A DNA stretch of 64,000 bases from J054 sp965221985 (GTDB lineage: Bacteria > Pseudomonadota > Gammaproteobacteria > Steroidobacterales > GCA-2729495): positions 1,426,001-1,490,000 of the forward strand of contig OZ244928.1 in the NCBI GenBank assembly GCA_965221985.1. The letters run 5' to 3'. The notes under the pieces were generated by a model. It was not told the origin of the DNA and did no database searches. It worked only from the letters and a program-made list of their open reading frames with translations. The position numbers and the translations under genes were made by a program. Below, piece after piece: positions 8,959 through 18,217 of this stretch. Position 1 is the first letter of the stretch, and each line of letters begins with the position of its first letter.

Positions 8959-10113
8959 ATGAACCATGGAAAGAAAGCCCTGTCGCTTGTTTGCTTCATA
9001 TTGCTGGCAAGTATCGCCGGCGCACAAGATTTCTCCACGGCAGCCCTGAAGGCGGCCGACCCCATTTCCGGCGAACAGACTTGGCAGCAATACTGTGCGT
9101 TTTGCCATACGGCCCAGGAAGGCCAAGCTGATATTGCCGGGCCCAACTTATTCGAGTTGTTTAAGCGAAAAGTAGGTAGCAAGCCCGGATTCGATTATTC
9201 CCAGGCCTTAAATGAGGCGGAACAGCAGTGGACGCCGGAATTGTTCGCCCGCTATGTGCGTAAGCCCGGCGATGTTTTTCCCGGCAACACGATGGCCGCC
9301 GTGGACATCTCGGCGGAAAAAGTACTTGCGCTGACGGCCTTCGTCATGCGTGCCAGTGGGTCGGTGGACTGGGACGAGCCACAGGCGGCGACCTCATCCA
9401 CGGGCGGTTTGGATGCCGAGCTAAAGGCATCGGCGCCGGAATTTTGGGCGCAGTACATGGAAAACACCATCAAGTTCACCCTGCCTCGAGACAATGGCGA
9501 GACTTATTCCTTTGTCGCCTACTTTAAAGAAGACGGCACCATTACCGGTAACAACCGGGGCCTGCAGGGCATCTGGCGCATGCGTGATAAACGCAGTTTT
9601 TGCTATTCCCTGGAGCGAGTCGGTGTGCATCCCTATGAATGGATGCATTGCCTGCGGCCGAAAGCGGATAAGAATTTGGAGTTTGGCAAAATCATCAGTA
9701 GCTTTGTGCCCGTCAAGGGGCATGATGATTTCAAAATCCAAGTAGGCTTCATAGAAGGTCGCCCCCATCCCTTAGAGGGCGACGCGCATCCAGATTACTG
9801 GACGTTCTTGTTTGGCAACACCAGCCGTTACGAGATAAAGGTGAACGGAGAAACCGTGGTTATCGACGCGCGCTTCAATCGTGACCAGACCATAACAAGC
9901 CCGCAAGGCGCCGCGGGTGAATGGCGCACCGAGGGCAAGGCCGGTAAGGACGACCGCATGTGCTATTTCCTGCAGGATGTACCGGGTGTCGATGGAAAAT
10001 TAAGCGAGTGTTTCGCCCTGGTCTTGATGTTTAATCCGCGAGTCGGTGCGCGCTGGCCATCGCGATTTGATCAGGGTAATACCTATTGGGCTGAGATTGT
10101 TCAGGGCAGGTAG
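8959..10113 (+). CDS. Secreted c-type cytochrome with duplicated C-terminal domain
   Basis: The 384-residue protein has a signal peptide (1-22) and a class I cytochrome c domain with CAFCH at 46-50 and a probable axial Met112 in PGNTM. The C-terminal 240 residues are unusual. Two related units can be seen, each with a beta stretch, G-x-W and a Cys-Tyr pair (GIWRMRDKRSFCYSL and GEWRTEGKAGKDDRMCYFL), which suggests a tandem small beta-barrel domain. It is likely a periplasmic electron carrier whose extra domain binds a ligand or partner. No oxidase or dehydrogenase gene is adjacent. Confidence 0.82.
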   Translation: MNHGKKALSLVCFILLASIAGAQDFSTAALKAADPISGEQTWQQYCAFCHTAQEGQADIAGPNLFELFKRKVGSKPGFDYSQALNEAEQQWTPELFARYVRKPGDVFPGNTMAAVDISAEKVLALTAFVMRASGSVDWDEPQAATSSTGGLDAELKASAPEFWAQYMENTIKFTLPRDNGETYSFVAYFKEDGTITGNNRGLQGIWRMRDKRSFCYSLERVGVHPYEWMHCLRPKADKNLEFGKIISSFVPVKGHDDFKIQVGFIEGRPHPLEGDAHPDYWTFLFGNTSRYEIKVNGETVVIDARFNRDQTITSPQGAAGEWRTEGKAGKDDRMCYFLQDVPGVDGKLSECFALVLMFNPRVGARWPSRFDQGNTYWAEIVQGR

Positions 10114-10230
10114 TCGTGTAGCTGGGTGTCTAAGTTCGTCGAGCAGTTTGCAAAGGTTTTACATTCTTAGACTAAATTGAGCTTGTGCTTTGGCGGAGTG
10201 TTTCCGCCGAGGGTGAGACTAGGACCATTT

Positions 10231-11247
10231 ATGAAATTTCATATTATTTTGGAAGCGAATAACTCTCATGAGCGCATTGCCGAGCTGGCGAGGCTGGCTG
10301 AGAGCTATGGTATGGCCGGTATTTGGACTTCCAACATGCACGATTCGCGGGATCCTTTCATCAATTTTGTCGAGGCGGCACGCACCACAAAGAAAATACG
10401 TCTTGGACCGGTCGCGGTGTCGCCTTACGAGTTGCATCCGCTGAAAATGGCGAATGCCTTGTTGACCTTGAACGAGATTTCCGGGGGGCGAGCGCATATC
10501 GGCGTAGGGGCCGGCGACGGCGGGACAGCGACAGCCATGGGTATGAAAGCCGTCAAACGCGTTCGTGCCGTACGTGAGTGTGTTGAGATCATAGAGGCGG
10601 CCGCCACGGGTGAGCCCGTGGAATACAAGGGACAAATGTACGAGGTGATGTACTACCACTCGTCCTGGGTTAGTCAAGCGCGTCCCGAGGTCTTTGTATG
10701 CGCAGGCGGTCCGCAGATGATTCGCTCCAGCGCTAAGTATGCTCAGGGAATTTTTGTTGGCGATCATTTGCCCGAGCATGTGGCGGCGGTGAACGAAACG
10801 ATTCAGTCTGAGCAAGCCAGTATCGGTAAGTCATCGGAGAATTTTCGCTTGCTGAATTTCTGGGCCTGGCACGTCAAAGAGGATCAAGAAGCAGCCCGCG
10901 CCGAGGCGCGTATTTGGTTAGCCATGAGAGCAACACCGTGGCCCGCTTTTTATCACCGGGGTATATTGCCGGACGAAGAGATGCAAGTGGTGTGGGACAA
11001 TATCCTCGACATCAATACGGCTTACTACAAGCGCGATCCCAACATTAAGAGTGTGCCCAAGGATATTCTCGATCGCTTGGTGGACCAATGTTCATCGACC
11101 TCGGCCATCGCCGACATCGATCATGAGATCCAACGCCTGCGGCGCTTTGCAGCTGGGGGCCTTACGGGTATTGCCTTGAGAATCTATGAAGATCCCGAAG
11201 CGTCTATTCGCCTCATTGGCGAGCGCGTGATGCCAGCCTTTAGCTGA
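10231..11247 (+). CDS. LLM-class flavin/F420-dependent oxidoreductase
   Basis: The 338 residues fit the luciferase-like monooxygenase TIM barrel, with EANNSHERIAELARLAESYGMAGIW at the start, IRLGPVAVSPYELHPLKMAN, GRAHIGVGAGDG and a C-terminal region ending RLIGERVMPAF. The sequence is closest in pattern to the 5,10-methylene-H4MPT-reductase-like/F420 group, but FMN use is equally possible here because no F420 genes are visible. The ATG at 10231 (AGGA eight bases upstream) was preferred over an in-frame upstream start. The substrate is unknown. Confidence 0.88.
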   Translation: MKFHIILEANNSHERIAELARLAESYGMAGIWTSNMHDSRDPFINFVEAARTTKKIRLGPVAVSPYELHPLKMANALLTLNEISGGRAHIGVGAGDGGTATAMGMKAVKRVRAVRECVEIIEAAATGEPVEYKGQMYEVMYYHSSWVSQARPEVFVCAGGPQMIRSSAKYAQGIFVGDHLPEHVAAVNETIQSEQASIGKSSENFRLLNFWAWHVKEDQEAARAEARIWLAMRATPWPAFYHRGILPDEEMQVVWDNILDINTAYYKRDPNIKSVPKDILDRLVDQCSSTSAIADIDHEIQRLRRFAAGGLTGIALRIYEDPEASIRLIGERVMPAFS

Positions 11248-11424
11248 AGAGGGTTTCTTAAGCGATATAAGTGGATCGCCTAGCTATCCTGGCCGAATTA
11301 TAGGTAAATCTGCTTGTGCGGGCTGCCTAACGGTAGCCATGATTCTAAGTGTTTTTACTGATTGCCGCGGTCGCGTCCGCAAATACCCTATAAACTCAGC
11401 CTAAATATGTAGAAGTGCCAACGA

Positions 11425-11805
11425 ATGACTGACCAAACGCCCTACGAAATAATCGGTAAAGAAGAAGGCATAAGAAATCTAGCCGGTGCCTTTTATGAAG
11501 CAATGGATGAACTGGAAGAAGTGGCAAGCGTTCGCCAAATGCATGCGGAAAACCTTGAGGTGATCCAGCAGAAATTGTTCGAATATTTGAATGGTTGGCT
11601 GGGCGGTCCTCACTTGTACCGAGATAAGTACGGAACTATTTGTCTCACCGAGCCGCACCAGCCGTATCCCATTGGGGCTGACCAAAGAGATCAGTGGATT
11701 GTTTGCTGGGATCGAGCTTTAGAGAAGGTGGATGCCCCGGAAGAATTTCGGTCAATGACCAAGGAACCCATCTTTCGCATGGCAAATTTTTTGGTGAATA
11801 ATTAG
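11425..11805 (+). CDS. Group II truncated haemoglobin
   Basis: The 126-residue single-domain globin of the trHbO type contains IGKEEGIRNLAGAFYEAMD (helix A/B), LFEYLNGWLGGPHLYRDKYG, His78 in PHQPYPIG as probable proximal haem ligand, and RDQWIVCW with Trp91 matching the conserved Trp of group II. Such proteins bind O2 and detoxify NO or peroxide in the cytosol. A strong terminator follows about 80 bp after the stop. Confidence 0.92.
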   Translation: MTDQTPYEIIGKEEGIRNLAGAFYEAMDELEEVASVRQMHAENLEVIQQKLFEYLNGWLGGPHLYRDKYGTICLTEPHQPYPIGADQRDQWIVCWDRALEKVDAPEEFRSMTKEPIFRMANFLVNN

Positions 11806-11886
11806 TTGTCGTTAGTAAATGCACCTTCAAGGGTACAAGATTAGCCCGCCTAAGGAGACTGTGTAAATAGTCCGGGTCCTTTGAGA

Positions 11887-11919
11887 AAATACCCGCAGTT
11901 CGGCTGCGGGTATTTTTTT
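11887..11919 (+). terminator. Rho-independent terminator after the globin gene
   Basis: A perfect 12-bp stem (left arm 11887-11898 ending CCCGCAG, right arm 11904-11915 beginning CTGCGGG) closes a TTCGG loop and runs into a T-tract to 11919. It probably ends the globin transcript. Confidence 0.9.
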
Positions 11920-11924
11920 GCATG

Positions 11925-12799
11925 TATAAGGACTAGATCGTGATCAGGCGACGCTGTTTCCGAAAGATTGGACGATCTGATTGGCGAGGACAATGCGGTG
12001 CGGATGATCGATGCCTTCGTTGACTCGCTGGATTTAAAGGTCTTGGGCTTTGCGCGCATTGAGACCCAAGCGACAGGCCCCGGCCCCCTTACCACCCCGG
12101 GGATCTGCTGAAGCTGTACGGCTACCTGTACCGGGTGCGCAGCTGCGGCGGCTGGAAGGCGAGTGTCACAAGAACATCGAGGAGCTGTGGCTCCGGATTC
12201 GCTTGGCACCAGATTTCAAGAGTATTGCCAACTTCCGCGTTGACAACCGCGGCGCTGCTGCGGGCGTGCGCCGCGTTCGTGACATTCTACCGCTCGCAGT
12301 CACCGTACGGCGGTAACACGATCGCAATCGACTGTAGAAAGATCACCGCCGAACGAACAGCCAGGGTGATGGCACGCTGTTCCATTACCAGGCGGATGGT
12401 GACAACTTCGAGTGTCCAGCCGGGCCGACGGTGCCGAAAAGAACCGAGAATACCAAGGATCGCCTGTACCTGCACAAAAGTGAGGCCTATATCGGCTGCC
12501 GCCTCAAGCCGCAGTGCACCATCGTAAAACGGCGCTGGGTACCACGCTACTTCGACGAAAATGCGCTCAACCAGATCGCCGATCGGATGGACGCCAACCC
12601 GCTGATGATGCGGTGACGCCAAGCGATAGTGGAACACCCGTTCGGTACGCTGAAGCGGCAAAGGGACGGCGGCTGCTTCTCCCTCCGAGGCTTGAATAAG
12701 GTGAAAGTGTAAATGGCGCTCGCCGCAACCTCCTACAACTTGACCCTCGTCATCAATATCCTGGGAACCCGCCGACTCTGCCATGCATTGGCAAACTGA
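11925..12799 (+). pseudogene. Decayed IS1182-type transposase
   Basis: Joining frames gives a recognisable IS1182-family transposase: LDRDQATLFPERLDDLIGEDN, then FVDSLDLKVLGFARIE, YHPGDLLKLYGYLYR, ECHKNIEELW and LAPDFKSIANFR. After a gap come AYIGCRLKPQCT, YFDENALNQIADRMDANP, a stop, VEHPFGTLKR and LNKVKV with a stop. Several frameshifts, two stops and loss of the central catalytic part make it inactive. A 9-bp hairpin (12811-12819 with 12832-12840) may be the element's right end. It marks the left edge of the unusual 13.4-29.3 kb cluster. Confidence 0.85.
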
Positions 12800-13468
12800 T
12801 ATCAAATGAACAGCGGCCACCTCAAATGAAATGGCCGCTGGCTTCTTACCCGGCCTCCTCTTGTCGATTCTCACTAAATCTTCAGGCCGAACAAATTCCC
12901 AGACGCTACACAAACCTGTCAGCACCTGGTTGAGCTATTTAAACCATTCGGTGCTTGAGCGCGTCTAAATCATTAAGACCGCGTTAAGACCGCGGCACAA
13001 AGGGTGGCGGACAAAAAAATTAATTTAAATGGGGGTGCAATTAGTGCCATATCACGGCTGAATATCTGCAAACAAAGTATAGCTCGAGTGACTAGTGAAT
13101 AAATTTCGCTGACTCAGAGTAGGCAACGCTGACTATAACAGGAGAGCTGAATCGCACTTTACCGTAACAAAAGACCGATTCTTGTGTTGCCGTAAGTCTT
13201 AGTCTAGCAAGGCTCTCCGGCTAGATTAGCTTTCAGGTTTTTTGGCCAGTAGGGATCAACTTTTTGTGACACAGGCTAAACCCTGTCGGGAATTGCCTGT
13301 TTATCACGAGCGAAGAGGTGTTCGAAAAAATAGGGATATTTTGACCACTCTTAACAATAGAGGTGACGGTTCGGCTAGTTAATTAACCCTCCGGGGTTCC
13401 GAGTCGACAGGTAACGATTCCAGCGCCCGGCGAGAAGTTACAACAACAGTGTTTGTTTTAAGAAGTTG
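12800..13468. other. Non-coding region ahead of the 13.4-29.3 kb cluster
   Basis: No convincing gene is present. It contains the 9-bp hairpin at 12811-12840, an exact tandem duplication of TTAAGACCGCG (12973-12983 and 12984-12994), and an A/T-rich stretch around 13010-13030. A segment at 12930-12970 resembles 22728-22768 inside the cluster. The promoter for the cluster's first gene presumably lies in the last 200 bases, but no clear -35/-10 pair stands out. Confidence 0.5.
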
Positions 13469-14794
13469 ATGAAACGGAGTGAAGCAATAATGAACATAGT
13501 TCAGGAGATGCCCGTGAGCAATCTAGCCGAAAAGTTCACCGATATTGATGCCGATTGGAATCCCGGACAAAGTTCTGCAGGACGGTCGAAGACCTTTTCC
13601 GCACGGCCGATCTGGCCCGAGTATTTCGCCCGTTTGGGGCAAGAGGATGCCACCACCTGGCACTACCAGGGGTACATGGCTGACACAATTAGGGTGTGGA
13701 GGGCATTTTATGGACTGATGATTTTTCATCCCTGCGTGTCATTTATCGGTATGCGGCAATTCTTCCACAGCCTTGTATATCGAATATTCGGTGAGAAGGT
13801 TGGGAAAATCCTGTCGCCGTTAACCGCGTTGCTAACGCCCATATTCATGGTGTTCACCCCGGTGTTGTCGCTTATCGCGGTAGCGGTCGCTCCGCCATTC
13901 TTGCGGATATTCGTCGATGAATTGCCCTCTCTTTTCACTCCTTTCAAGTTCATGGGATGGTCCAACTACAACATCATGTTGGCCACGGTGTTTACCTTGC
14001 ATGGTTACAAGCAAGCGAAAAGCGGTCTGCACCCAGCCATCGCTCTGAAGCATTCCTCAAAAATGTTCTGGAACGAGTTTTTCCATGCGCACCTTCCGGA
14101 AGGGCACCGTCCGACGAAGGTATTTGCCACTCTTTCCGCGGGACGAATCCGCGGTGAGATCCCGAGAGCGAACCTGATTATCAAGCCGACAGCTGCCGGC
14201 GCGGGGCATAAATTACGCTCGATGATCTGGGATAGGGACAAGGAGGTTTATGTTTGTAATGATCCCGAGCGACTTCCGACGGAGCGTCATACCTATACGC
14301 CGGACCAGTTAGTTATCCACCTCAAAGAGGCTTACACGGAAGCCCTTGTGGAACGCATGGAGGTCGTCAGAGTGCCTCTTCCGGTAAGTAGCATCAGGGT
14401 ACTTACGATAAATATTTCTGGGCAGTCGGAATTTCTATGTGGCGCATTTCTTCCAGCGCCTGAGGGGTCTTGTTCGACTGCTTACTTTGATCTCGATACC
14501 TACCTGTTTAATTACGATGATAGTTCGGTCGGTATTCCCATTCGTGCGAATAGCGATGGTCGTTTTCAGGGGCTACCGATACCGGAGTTGGGAGAAATCA
14601 TCGAGGCATGTTTGGCAATGCATGATCATTTGCCCGGCCACATTGAAATCAGCTGGGACGTTCTTTTGACTGAAGATGGTCCAGTCTATCTGGAGGGCAA
14701 TGTGTTTCCGCCAGGATGCGACTACAAGCTTTCGATATTTAAGACGAATGAAAAATGGAGCTATATGAAGAAACGAATTATTGGTCTGAGCTAG
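13469..14794 (+). CDS. ATP-grasp-like protein with N-terminal membrane region
   Basis: The roughly 441-residue protein has a hydrophobic region at about 85-165 (two or three membrane-associated helices). An ATP-grasp-like half follows: ANLIIKPTAAGAGHKLR resembles the ATP-binding lysine/glycine loop, VSSIRVLTINI a core strand, and HIEISWDVLLTEDGPVYLEGN the metal-binding Glu/Asn end, close to the sugar-transfer-associated ATP-grasp group. It would ligate a carboxylate to an amine or thiol at the membrane; substrates are unknown. ATG 13469 is used; ATG 13490 with GGAG upstream is also possible. It is the first gene of the cluster. Confidence 0.72.
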   Translation: MKRSEAIMNIVQEMPVSNLAEKFTDIDADWNPGQSSAGRSKTFSARPIWPEYFARLGQEDATTWHYQGYMADTIRVWRAFYGLMIFHPCVSFIGMRQFFHSLVYRIFGEKVGKILSPLTALLTPIFMVFTPVLSLIAVAVAPPFLRIFVDELPSLFTPFKFMGWSNYNIMLATVFTLHGYKQAKSGLHPAIALKHSSKMFWNEFFHAHLPEGHRPTKVFATLSAGRIRGEIPRANLIIKPTAAGAGHKLRSMIWDRDKEVYVCNDPERLPTERHTYTPDQLVIHLKEAYTEALVERMEVVRVPLPVSSIRVLTINISGQSEFLCGAFLPAPEGSCSTAYFDLDTYLFNYDDSSVGIPIRANSDGRFQGLPIPELGEIIEACLAMHDHLPGHIEISWDVLLTEDGPVYLEGNVFPPGCDYKLSIFKTNEKWSYMKKRIIGLS

Positions 14795-14926
14795 AAGTGT
14801 TTAACGGAAATTTCATCGCTGTAAAGGTCACACATCAGGGGCGCAAAACAAAATGAGATTTCAGCTGTCCACTTTCGGCCCGTGGCTATTGCTGGCTGAC
14901 GATTCTCGAATCAATCGAGCAGAATC

Positions 14927-15550
14927 GTGTTAGGTCGCGAGAAAAGCAGTCAATACAGGGCCTTTGGGTCGGTGAGCTTTTTGGTTCTTGGCTTTCTAGC
15001 ATCCGCGAATGTTGACGCTCATGGCGGCGAGGCCGTTGCTCGTTTCGGCTCGTTCCTGGGCGGAGTAACGCATCCTGTTCTGGGCATCGATCACTTAATA
15101 GCCATGCTAAGTGTAGGAATTGTAAGCGCCCAAATTGGTGGCCGCGCGATCTGGATTGTGCCGCTTTGTTTTGTTGCCATGATGGGTGTCGGTGGTGCGT
15201 TGGGGATGCTTGATATCAATGTGCCTGCGATAGAAGTCGGCATTGCCCTTTCTGTGCTATTTCTCGGTTTCATCATTGCGGCGGAAAAAAGTCTTCCTCT
15301 CTCCATAGCAATGGCCTGTGTTGGGATATTCGCTATTTTCCACGGGCATGCGCATGGTTCAGAAATGCCGGCTGCCGCGATACCCATTCGTTACGCATTG
15401 GGTTTTACGACTGGCACGGCGCTCATTCATATAGCGGGTGTGTTTATCGGAAATATTCCCGGCCATTATCAGCGCGGACCTTTCATTTTACGTTGCCTCG
15501 GTGGCGTTATCGCCATATCCGGTGCCGTATTCGTGTTAAATATTTTTTAG
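14927..15550 (+). CDS. HupE/UreJ-family membrane protein
   Basis: The 207-residue protein (GTG start; a GTG at 14969-14974 is an alternative) has a signal-like helix and about six further hydrophobic segments. Family motifs are HPVLGIDHLIAMLSVG near 45-60 and FAIFHGHAHGSEMP near 130-145. HupE/UreJ proteins are thought to take up Ni2+ or Co2+ for hydrogenase or urease. Neither enzyme is encoded here, so it may supply a metal to the iron or flavin enzymes of this cluster, or it may have another role. It lies 14 bp before the DUF6512 gene. Confidence 0.85.
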   Translation: MLGREKSSQYRAFGSVSFLVLGFLASANVDAHGGEAVARFGSFLGGVTHPVLGIDHLIAMLSVGIVSAQIGGRAIWIVPLCFVAMMGVGGALGMLDINVPAIEVGIALSVLFLGFIIAAEKSLPLSIAMACVGIFAIFHGHAHGSEMPAAAIPIRYALGFTTGTALIHIAGVFIGNIPGHYQRGPFILRCLGGVIAISGAVFVLNIF

Positions 15551-15563
15551 CAAGGAATTACAC

Positions 15564-16208
15564 TTGTACATAACGTCGTTCAATGGTCAGACAGCTTGGT
15601 ATTTCACCGCCTCTGACTGGTGTCGTGCCCGGCTGATTGGGCTTTGGGCGATAGCCAGCTTGATCTGTATTACCTCCATTGCTGCGTATTTGCACTTTGC
15701 ATTCGAGTTAAGTGGATTCTGGAAACCGGTGGCATTTATTTCCAGCGTCAACGAAAGCACCTGGGAGCATTTGAAGATGTTTTTCTGGGCAACGGTCATT
15801 TTTTCACTGGTGGAATACACCTATATACAGCATCAGGCAAACAACTATTGGTTCGCAAAGGCAATAGGCATGTTAACCACGCTTGTTGTGATTTGTGTAA
15901 CGTTCTATGGCTATCTGACGTATGCCATACCGATCTACGGTCGGGGATTTCTCGCGATTGATATCAGCACGGGAATTGTCGGTGTTATTGCGGGCCAGAT
16001 TGTTTGCTTCAATTTTTTGCGAGCTGCGCCGCAGAGACGCAATTCCAATCTAGCAGGCGCCGCAGTATTGGTTGTGCTGTTGGCTATGTTTTCGACTTTT
16101 ACCTACTTTCCTCCCAAGTTTTTTCTGTTTGAGCACTATTACCACAATGTTTATTCGGGAGAGTTTGGGATTCTGGATGATTACAGCCGCTATTTGGTTT
16201 TCAAATAG
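15564..16208 (+). CDS. DUF6512-type membrane protein
   Basis: The 214-residue protein appears to start at TTG after AAGGA. It has about five or six membrane helices and the motif SSVNESTWEHLKMFFW near 50-65, which matches the DUF6512 family of unknown function. It is closely linked to the HupE/UreJ gene upstream and the hydroxylase gene downstream, so it probably belongs to the same transcript. No catalytic residues can be named. Confidence 0.7.
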   Translation: MYITSFNGQTAWYFTASDWCRARLIGLWAIASLICITSIAAYLHFAFELSGFWKPVAFISSVNESTWEHLKMFFWATVIFSLVEYTYIQHQANNYWFAKAIGMLTTLVVICVTFYGYLTYAIPIYGRGFLAIDISTGIVGVIAGQIVCFNFLRAAPQRRNSNLAGAAVLVVLLAMFSTFTYFPPKFFLFEHYYHNVYSGEFGILDDYSRYLVFK

Positions 16209-16260
16209 CAATCTCTGAGTCTTTATGAATAAAAAAAATCAAAAGGAGCGATAAATTAGA

Positions 16261-17241
16261 GTGGAAAGGGCGGCCAGTAAAAGTACCCCGATTGCCCGCG
16301 AAACAATTGGTGGCAAGTCTTCAACAAGTGATGCTTCGTCGGAAGTTATTGCTAAATCGCTTTATCCGATTATGCTTGTGATGGCCTTTGTTGTTTTCTA
16401 CGTCTCATTTGCAGCGCTTGGCTATGTACTCGGTATCGGAGTTGGTTTGACGATCACGATGTTGGGTGTTTGGCTGGCAGAATGGCGCTGGCCACTCCGG
16501 TCCGATTGGACCAAGCTGGATGATCGACAGCTTGTTAATGATCTGACTTACAATGGTTTAACCGGCCCGGTCAGGACTTTCTTCCAGCACAATGTAGCCA
16601 TTTTCATCGTTACGCCGCTTGCAATCTACGCCGGCGAACTGGGCTATGAAACAAATGTGTGGCCTCACCACTGGCCCTGGGCGGCGCAAATTTTTCTTTG
16701 TCTTTTCGTCGTTGATGGATTGCTTTATGTACTCCATCGATGGTGTCACAAGGTTAGCTGGTTGTGGTCGATTCACGCTTTGCATCATAGTTCTGACCGA
16801 CTGAACATGCTGAAGGGCTCACGATTTCATCTGCTAGAGATAGGGTTGATCGCCGTCTTTGTTGCAGGACCCGTAATGTTGCTTGGCGCTCCATGGGAAA
16901 TAATTCTATGGCATGCGACAGCCGGCATCGTAATCGGAACCCCGGCTCACGCGAATGTGCGGTTCAAGATTCCGAGATTCATGTATTACGTCGTCATGAC
17001 ACAACATGTGCATGCACTACACCATTCAAGTGATCCAGCGATTAGGAATAGCAACTACGCACTGTTTCCGATCTGGGATCTGCTATTCGGAACATTTATT
17101 CACCCGGATCGTTGTGTCATTAGCGATGTCGATGTTGGCATAAGGAACAATCCGGTTCCGGCGGGCTTGTTTGGCCAACTGATGGCGCCCCTTAATTGGT
17201 CGTCACTGGTAGAAAAAAATAGAAGTCGAGATGTAGTGTAG
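16261..17241 (+). CDS. Sterol desaturase/fatty acid hydroxylase-family enzyme
   Basis: The 326-residue integral membrane protein (GTG start; AAGGAG 14 bases upstream) has four or five helices. The histidine clusters of the di-iron hydroxylase superfamily are HRWCH near 160, HALHH near 175 and HVHALHHSSD near 250. Members hydroxylate or desaturate sterols, carotenoids, fatty acids or alkyl-glycerols using O2. Here a lipid or isoprenoid substrate is likely, given the neighbouring phytol-kinase-like and Rieske genes. Confidence 0.88.
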   Translation: MERAASKSTPIARETIGGKSSTSDASSEVIAKSLYPIMLVMAFVVFYVSFAALGYVLGIGVGLTITMLGVWLAEWRWPLRSDWTKLDDRQLVNDLTYNGLTGPVRTFFQHNVAIFIVTPLAIYAGELGYETNVWPHHWPWAAQIFLCLFVVDGLLYVLHRWCHKVSWLWSIHALHHSSDRLNMLKGSRFHLLEIGLIAVFVAGPVMLLGAPWEIILWHATAGIVIGTPAHANVRFKIPRFMYYVVMTQHVHALHHSSDPAIRNSNYALFPIWDLLFGTFIHPDRCVISDVDVGIRNNPVPAGLFGQLMAPLNWSSLVEKNRSRDVV

Positions 17242-17255
17242 AGGTAAATAGAGAA

Positions 17256-18110
17256 ATGAATGCAACAAAAAACACTTGTGTAATAACAGGCTGCAGCGCG
17301 GGAATTGGCAAAGCGACAGCGGTTGAAATGGCGAAGAGAGATTATCGAGTCGTAATGCTGGTACGCGACTGTGATAAATCGCGCAGGGCGTTCAAAGATG
17401 TAAGAACCAGCTCCCACAGTGATGATATCGAAATGATTTACGTCGACCTTGCATCGCAGGAGTCGATCACGCGAGCTGCCGATGCAATAAAAAAACAATA
17501 CAAGGAAATCGATGTACTAATCAATAATGCAGGTGTGTATAGCAAGAAACACAGGCTTTCTCCAGATGGCTATGAAATGACGCTGGCGGTGAACTACATA
17601 GCACCATTTTTGTTGACCAGCTTGCTATTGCCGCTTCTGAAAAACTGTGAACGCAGCCGAATCATTAACCTGACATCGGATCTGCATAAGTTTGGCAGTA
17701 TTGATCCAAATAACATTCTCCCGAACGGTAAATACAATGCCTTAAGAGCGTATGTAAGCTCCAAGCTGCTTATCGTTATTCATACGCAGGAACTGTCGCA
17801 AAGATTACAGGATTATGGGATCACGGTTAATTGCGTGCATCCTGGTTTGGTGGTGACCGATATCTATCGCGACTATCCCAAATGGTTTATCGCAATGATG
17901 AATGCTTTCATACCAAAAGCGGAAGCCGGTGCCAAGCCTGTAATTTATCTGGCGACCAAACCTGAATTGAAGGATATAACGGGCCAGTACTATTTGAAGA
18001 CGAAGTTGAAGCAAAAATCAATCAGACCGAAATTAAAGAATTTTTCAGAAAGGATATGGAGAAGCACCGAGAGAATGATTTCCGCTGACACTGTCCAAAA
18101 TTCTGCATAG
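17256..18110 (+). CDS. Short-chain dehydrogenase/reductase (retinol dehydrogenase-like)
   Basis: The 284-residue SDR has the cofactor motif TGCSAGIG (11-18), NNAG (90-93), Ser141 in INLTSD and the catalytic pair Tyr166/Lys170 in AYVSSK. The pattern, with Arg near the end of beta-2 (VRDCDKSR) and the extra C-terminal extension, is that of the NADP-dependent retinol dehydrogenase/protochlorophyllide-reductase-like branch acting on lipophilic alcohols or aldehydes. The gene begins 14 bp after the hydroxylase stop, so the two are probably co-transcribed. Confidence 0.9.
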   Translation: MNATKNTCVITGCSAGIGKATAVEMAKRDYRVVMLVRDCDKSRRAFKDVRTSSHSDDIEMIYVDLASQESITRAADAIKKQYKEIDVLINNAGVYSKKHRLSPDGYEMTLAVNYIAPFLLTSLLLPLLKNCERSRIINLTSDLHKFGSIDPNNILPNGKYNALRAYVSSKLLIVIHTQELSQRLQDYGITVNCVHPGLVVTDIYRDYPKWFIAMMNAFIPKAEAGAKPVIYLATKPELKDITGQYYLKTKLKQKSIRPKLKNFSERIWRSTERMISADTVQNSA

Positions 18111-18217
18111 AGAATTTGTGTAAAAAAATTATCAAAAGAGCCTGGATTGGTAGCAAGAACAATCTATACGGCCTGATCAATGAAGATACCGGCGAATTAT
18201 TGAGGAGTTCCTAGATC

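Noticed and set aside
12811..12840. Hairpin as an intrinsic terminator
   Set aside because: The stem is good but no T-tract follows on either strand; it is more likely part of the IS1182 remnant.
12973..12994. Tandem 11-bp duplication as a CRISPR or iteron array
   Set aside because: Only two copies without spacers; too few for either.
18113..18211. Short frame between the SDR and Rieske genes reading RAWIGSKNNLYGL
   Set aside because: It only opens from a TTG with no ribosome site and is too short to support.
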